64,000 nucleotides of DNA, taken from the NCBI RefSeq assembly GCF_902497625.1, contig NZ_CABVGX010000034.1, forward strand, positions 1 to 64,000. Direction: 5' to 3'. Positions 60,792 to 64,000 of the stretch are shown piece after piece (within the stretch, counting starts at the first letter, position 1; every line of letters begins with the position of its first letter). This DNA comes from Pseudomonas fluorescens (lineage in GTDB: Bacteria; Pseudomonadota; Gammaproteobacteria; Pseudomonadales; Pseudomonadaceae). The position numbers and the translations under genes were made by a program. The notes under the pieces were generated by a model. It made no database searches, was not told the DNA's origin, and saw only the letters and a program-made list of their open reading frames with translations.

Positions 60792-61529
60792 TTACTCAGC
60801 TGCAGCTGCCGGAGCTTCTTCAACGAACTGCTCGGTGCCGCCAGCAACGTGGTTGCGACCGCGGATAACTGCGTCAGCCATCGAACCCATGTACAACTGG
60901 ATAGCGCGGATTGCGTCATCGTTGCCCGGGATGATGTAGTCAACGCCTTCCGGGCTGCTGTTGGTATCGACGACGCCAATAACCGGGATGCCCAGCTTGT
61001 TGGCTTCGGTGATCGCGATGCGCTCGTGATCAACGTCGATAACGAACAGTGCGTCTGGCAGACCGCCCATGTCCTTGATACCACCCAGGGAACGATCGAG
61101 CTTCTCAAGATCGCGGGAGCGCATCAGCGCTTCTTTCTTGGTCAGCTTGGCGAACGTACCGTCTTCGGCTTGCACTTCAAGGTCACGCAGACGCTTGATG
61201 GAAGCACGGATGGTTTTGAAGTTGGTCAGCATGCCGCCCAACCAGCGGTGATCGACGTACGGCGAACCGCAACGTGCTGCTTCTTCAGCAACGATCTTGC
61301 CAGCGGAACGCTTGGTGCCGACGAACAGAATCTTGTTTTTGCCCTGGGCCAGACGCTCTACGAAAGTCAAAGCTTCGTTGAACATTGGCAGGGTTTTTTC
61401 AAGGTTGATAATGTGGATCTTGTTACGCGCGCCGAAAATGTACTTGCCCATTTTCGGGTTCCAGTAACGGGTCTGGTGGCCGAAGTGCACACCGGCCTTC
61501 AGCATATCGCGCATGTTGACTTGGGACAT
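60792..61529 (-). CDS. rpsB: 30S ribosomal protein S2
   Basis: Small-subunit ribosomal protein. The 245 residues start MSQVNMRDMLKAGVHFGHQTRYWNPKM and contain LFVGTKRSAGKIV, HRWLGGMLTNFKT and DALFVIDVDHERIA, all family hallmarks. The C-terminal tail is Ala-rich. In E. coli S2 represses its own rpsB-tsf mRNA through a leader structure; the long leader here allows the same. Confidence 0.98.
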   Translation of the reverse strand: MSQVNMRDMLKAGVHFGHQTRYWNPKMGKYIFGARNKIHIINLEKTLPMFNEALTFVERLAQGKNKILFVGTKRSAGKIVAEEAARCGSPYVDHRWLGGMLTNFKTIRASIKRLRDLEVQAEDGTFAKLTKKEALMRSRDLEKLDRSLGGIKDMGGLPDALFVIDVDHERIAITEANKLGIPVIGVVDTNSSPEGVDYIIPGNDDAIRAIQLYMGSMADAVIRGRNHVAGGTEQFVEEAPAAAAE

Positions 61530-61902
61530 GATAGTTCCTTAATAAGTCGGGTTTGGCCTCCACGTATCCCAATGACCAACCAGCAGCATCAGCTGAAGGC
61601 ACCCAGGTCATCGTGTCGACACGTGTGTGGATTTAAGCCTTCCGAGGTATCCCCGGAAAGCGGCGCATTTTATATCACAAGCCTGTAAAAAACGGAACCC
61701 GGATTCTCGATTCCTGATGCGCGCGTTCGCAGGCGCGCTTGGAATCACTCACCAATGCGCCTATCTATAAGGAGAAGCGACGTATAGAGGCTCAGATTTG
61801 CCCTTGTCGTCTGTTAGAATCGCGTTTTTCGGGCGGCGAGGATGCAATCGCACTTTGCCCGTTTCGTTTTAGCAAGCGCCCTCGAGCGCAGAGAGAGCCT
61901 GT
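61530..61902. promoter_or_regulatory. Divergent rpsB / map control region
   Basis: The 373-base gap contains a -10-like TATAAA for rpsB on the minus strand (complement of 61669-61674), followed by a G/C-rich discriminator. This leaves about 130 bases of rpsB leader. Toward map, a TAGAAT box (61815-61820) lies before the start, with no good -35 at normal spacing. A hairpin GCGCGC/GCGCGC sits at 61719-61738. No gene is seen. Confidence 0.55.
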
Positions 61903-62685
61903 ATGACCGTCACCTTCAAAACACCGGAGGACATCGCAAAAATGCGTGTCGCCGGCAAACTGGCCGCCGATGTGCTGGAAATGATTGCCGAACATGTCAA
62001 ACCCGGCGTCACCACGGAAGAGCTGGACCGCATTTGCCATGACTACATCGTCAACGAGCAAAAAGCCATCCCTGCCCCGCTCAACTACAAGGGCTACCCG
62101 AAGTCGATCTGCACCTCGATCAACCACGTGGTTTGCCACGGCATACCCAACGAGAAGCCGTTGAAAGACGGCGACACGCTGAACATTGACGTCACCGTGA
62201 TCAAGGATGGTTACCACGGCGACACCAGCCGCATGTTCCACGTCGGTACGGTTCCGGTCTGGGCAGAGCGTCTTTCTCAAGTGACACAGGAATGCATGTA
62301 CAAGGCGATCGAACTGGTCAAACCCGGCTGCCGCCTGGGCGATATCGGTGAAGTCATCCAGAAGCACGCGGAAAAAAATGGCTTTTCGGTGGTCCGCGAA
62401 TTCTGCGGACACGGCATCGGCAAGGTGTTTCACGAGGAACCGCAGATCCTGCACTACGGCCGCGCGGGTACCGGCATGGAACTGCAAGCCGGCATGACGT
62501 TCACCATCGAGCCAATGATCAACCAGGGCAAGGCCGACACCAAGGTATTGGGCGACGGCTGGACCGCGATCACCAAGGATCGCAAGCTGTCGGCGCAGTG
62601 GGAACACACCCTGCTGGTCACCGAAACCGGTTACGAGATTTTCACCTTGCGGGCCGACGACACCATCGCGCGCATCTCGGCCTGA
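61903..62685 (+). CDS. map: Methionine aminopeptidase, type I
   Basis: Removes initiator methionine from new proteins. The 260 residues show the metal ligands in LNIDVTVIKDGYHGDTSRMF (two Asp), CGHGIGKVFH (His), TIEPMI (Glu) and a last Glu in QWEHTLLV. The ATG at 61903 fits the family. It is divergent from rpsB, the usual arrangement, and followed by glnD after 44 bases. Confidence 0.98.
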   Translation: MTVTFKTPEDIAKMRVAGKLAADVLEMIAEHVKPGVTTEELDRICHDYIVNEQKAIPAPLNYKGYPKSICTSINHVVCHGIPNEKPLKDGDTLNIDVTVIKDGYHGDTSRMFHVGTVPVWAERLSQVTQECMYKAIELVKPGCRLGDIGEVIQKHAEKNGFSVVREFCGHGIGKVFHEEPQILHYGRAGTGMELQAGMTFTIEPMINQGKADTKVLGDGWTAITKDRKLSAQWEHTLLVTETGYEIFTLRADDTIARISA

Positions 62686-62729
62686 TCCAGTCCTACTACC
62701 CCTAGCCTTATAGACAGGAATGCCAATCG

Positions 62730-64000
62730 ATGCCGCAGGTGGATCCCGAACTCTTCGACCGTGGCCAGTTTCAGGCTGAACTGGCCCTGAAGGCCAGCCC
62801 GATCGCCGCTTTCAAGAAAGCGATCCGCCAGGCCCGCGAGGTGCTCGACGGGCGCTTTCGCAGCGGCCGGGAGATTCGCCGGCTGATCGAGGACCGTGCC
62901 TGGTTCGTCGACAACATCCTGCAAAAGGCCTGGGAGCAGTTTGACTGGAGCGAGGACGCCGACATCGCGCTGGTCGCGGTCGGCGGCTACGGCCGCGGCG
63001 AGCTGCACCCTTACTCCGATATCGACTTGCTGATTCTGCTGGACAGCGCCGACCACGAGATTTTTCGTGATTCCATCGAGCGTTTTCTGACCCTGCTGTG
63101 GGACATCGGCCTGGAAGTCGGTCAGAGCGTTCGCTCGGTGGACGAATGCGCAATTGAAGCCCGCGCCGACCTGACAGTGATCACCAACCTGATGGAAAGC
63201 CGCACCATTGCCGGGCCCGAGCGCTTGCGTCAGCGCATGCTGGATGTCACCAGCACCGCGCGGATGTGGCCGAGCAAGGAATTCTTCCTGGCCAAACGCG
63301 CCGAGCAGAAAGCCCGTCACCACAAGTACAACGACACTGAATACAACCTGGAACCCAACGTCAAAGGCTCACCCGGGGGCCTGCGCGATATCCAGACGAT
63401 TCTGTGGGTGGCGCGTCGCCAATACGGCACCCTCAACCTCCGGGCGCTGGCTGGCGAAGGTTTTCTGGTCGAGAGCGAAAACACTCTGCTGGCCTCGTCC
63501 CAGGAGTTCCTGTGGAAAGTGCGTTACGCTCTGCACATGCTCGCCGGTCGCTCCGAAGACCGCTTGCTGTTCGATCATCAGCGTTCCATCGCCGGGCTGC
63601 TGGGGTTCGAAGGCGATGACGCCAAACAAGCCATCGAAAACTTCATGCAACAGTATTATCGAGTGGTCATGAGCATCGCCCAGCTCAGTGACCTGATCAT
63701 CCAGCACTTCGAAGAAGTGATCCTCGCCCCCGAGGACGAAGCGCCGCCGACGCCCATCAATTCGCGGTTCCAGCTTCACGATGGCTACATCGAAGCGCGC
63801 AACGACAACGTGTTCCGCCGCACGCCGTTTGCCATGCTCGAAATCTTCGTGCTGATGGCCCAGCAGCCGGAAATCAAAGGCGTGCGTGCCGACACCATTC
63901 GCCTGCTACGGGAAAATCGCCATCTGATTGACGATGATTTCCGCAACGACATTCGCAACACCAGCCTGTTCATCGAACTGTTCAAGTGCAAAATCGGCAT
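62730..64000 (+). CDS. glnD: Bifunctional PII uridylyltransferase/uridylyl-removing enzyme GlnD, 5' part
   Basis: Nitrogen sensor that adds UMP to or removes it from PII proteins according to glutamine. About 423 of ~900 residues are in the window and the frame is open to the edge. The nucleotidyltransferase motif GGYGRGELHPYSDIDLL lies near residue 90, followed by the helical GlnD domain with NLEPNVKGSPGGLRDIQTI near 210. The HD and ACT domains must lie beyond the window. AGGA sits 10 bases before the ATG. Confidence 0.96.
   Translation, partial: MPQVDPELFDRGQFQAELALKASPIAAFKKAIRQAREVLDGRFRSGREIRRLIEDRAWFVDNILQKAWEQFDWSEDADIALVAVGGYGRGELHPYSDIDLLILLDSADHEIFRDSIERFLTLLWDIGLEVGQSVRSVDECAIEARADLTVITNLMESRTIAGPERLRQRMLDVTSTARMWPSKEFFLAKRAEQKARHHKYNDTEYNLEPNVKGSPGGLRDIQTILWVARRQYGTLNLRALAGEGFLVESENTLLASSQEFLWKVRYALHMLAGRSEDRLLFDHQRSIAGLLGFEGDDAKQAIENFMQQYYRVVMSIAQLSDLIIQHFEEVILAPEDEAPPTPINSRFQLHDGYIEARNDNVFRRTPFAMLEIFVLMAQQPEIKGVRADTIRLLRENRHLIDDDFRNDIRNTSLFIELFKCKIG

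Overview
This window is the chromosome of a fluorescent Pseudomonas (P. fluorescens complex). The evidence is the protein sequences, the G+C-rich codon use, REPIN-type palindromes between genes, and a gene order from erdR/dgkA through recA, mutS, fdxA, rsmZ, rpoS, the formaldehyde genes, eno, pyrG, dnaE, the lipid A cluster and map to glnD that matches my memory of P. aeruginosa PA3603-PA3658. No phage, insertion sequence or CRISPR array is visible.

Region 1 (1-11.5 kb): SOS polymerase gene dinB with a LexA box, then four identical initiator tRNA genes in 296-bp tandem repeats, each with its own promoter and terminator. These are followed by an aminoacyl-phosphatidylglycerol synthase/flippase (mprF) coupled to its likely hydrolase, a small RelE/Phd-type toxin-antitoxin module, kup, rimO and a GNAT acetyltransferase.

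Region 2 (11.5-21.2 kb): a looser stretch rich in palindromic repeats. It holds an RsuA-fold pseudouridine synthase homologue without the expected catalytic Asp, a DUF1456 protein, an rhlG gene broken by one extra T, trmO, the divergent fpr/finR pair, dgkA, erdR, tapT, a secreted QSregVF-like protein, a small ribbon-helix-helix-like protein and a LOG-family protein.

Region 3 (21.2-35.4 kb): DNA repair and stress regulation (recA-recX with a LexA box, pncC, mutS), fdxA, the Gac/Rsm small RNA rsmZ with an upstream GacA-type box, then rpoS, nlpD, and the compact ispF-truD-surE-pcm operon. After it come the formaldehyde detoxification genes adhC-fghA with a divergent LysR regulator.

Region 4 (35.4-64 kb): an almost gap-free block of essential genes, mostly on the minus strand: ftsB-ispD, eno, pyrG-kdsA, tilS, accA, dnaE, then rpsB-tsf, pyrH-frr-uppS-cdsA-dxr-rseP-bamA-skp-lpxD-fabZ-lpxA-lpxB-rnhB. 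The last run joins translation, nucleotide supply, isoprenoid and undecaprenyl phosphate synthesis, phospholipid synthesis, outer-membrane assembly and lipid A synthesis, with many 1-4 base overlaps. map and a glnD gene cut by the window edge run the other way.

No clearly new multi-gene system is present. The points most worth checking are the initiator-tRNA array, the rhlG frameshift, the Asp-less pseudouridine synthase, the hairpin and T-run touching the ispF start codon, and two related AAGCTGC-based palindromes.
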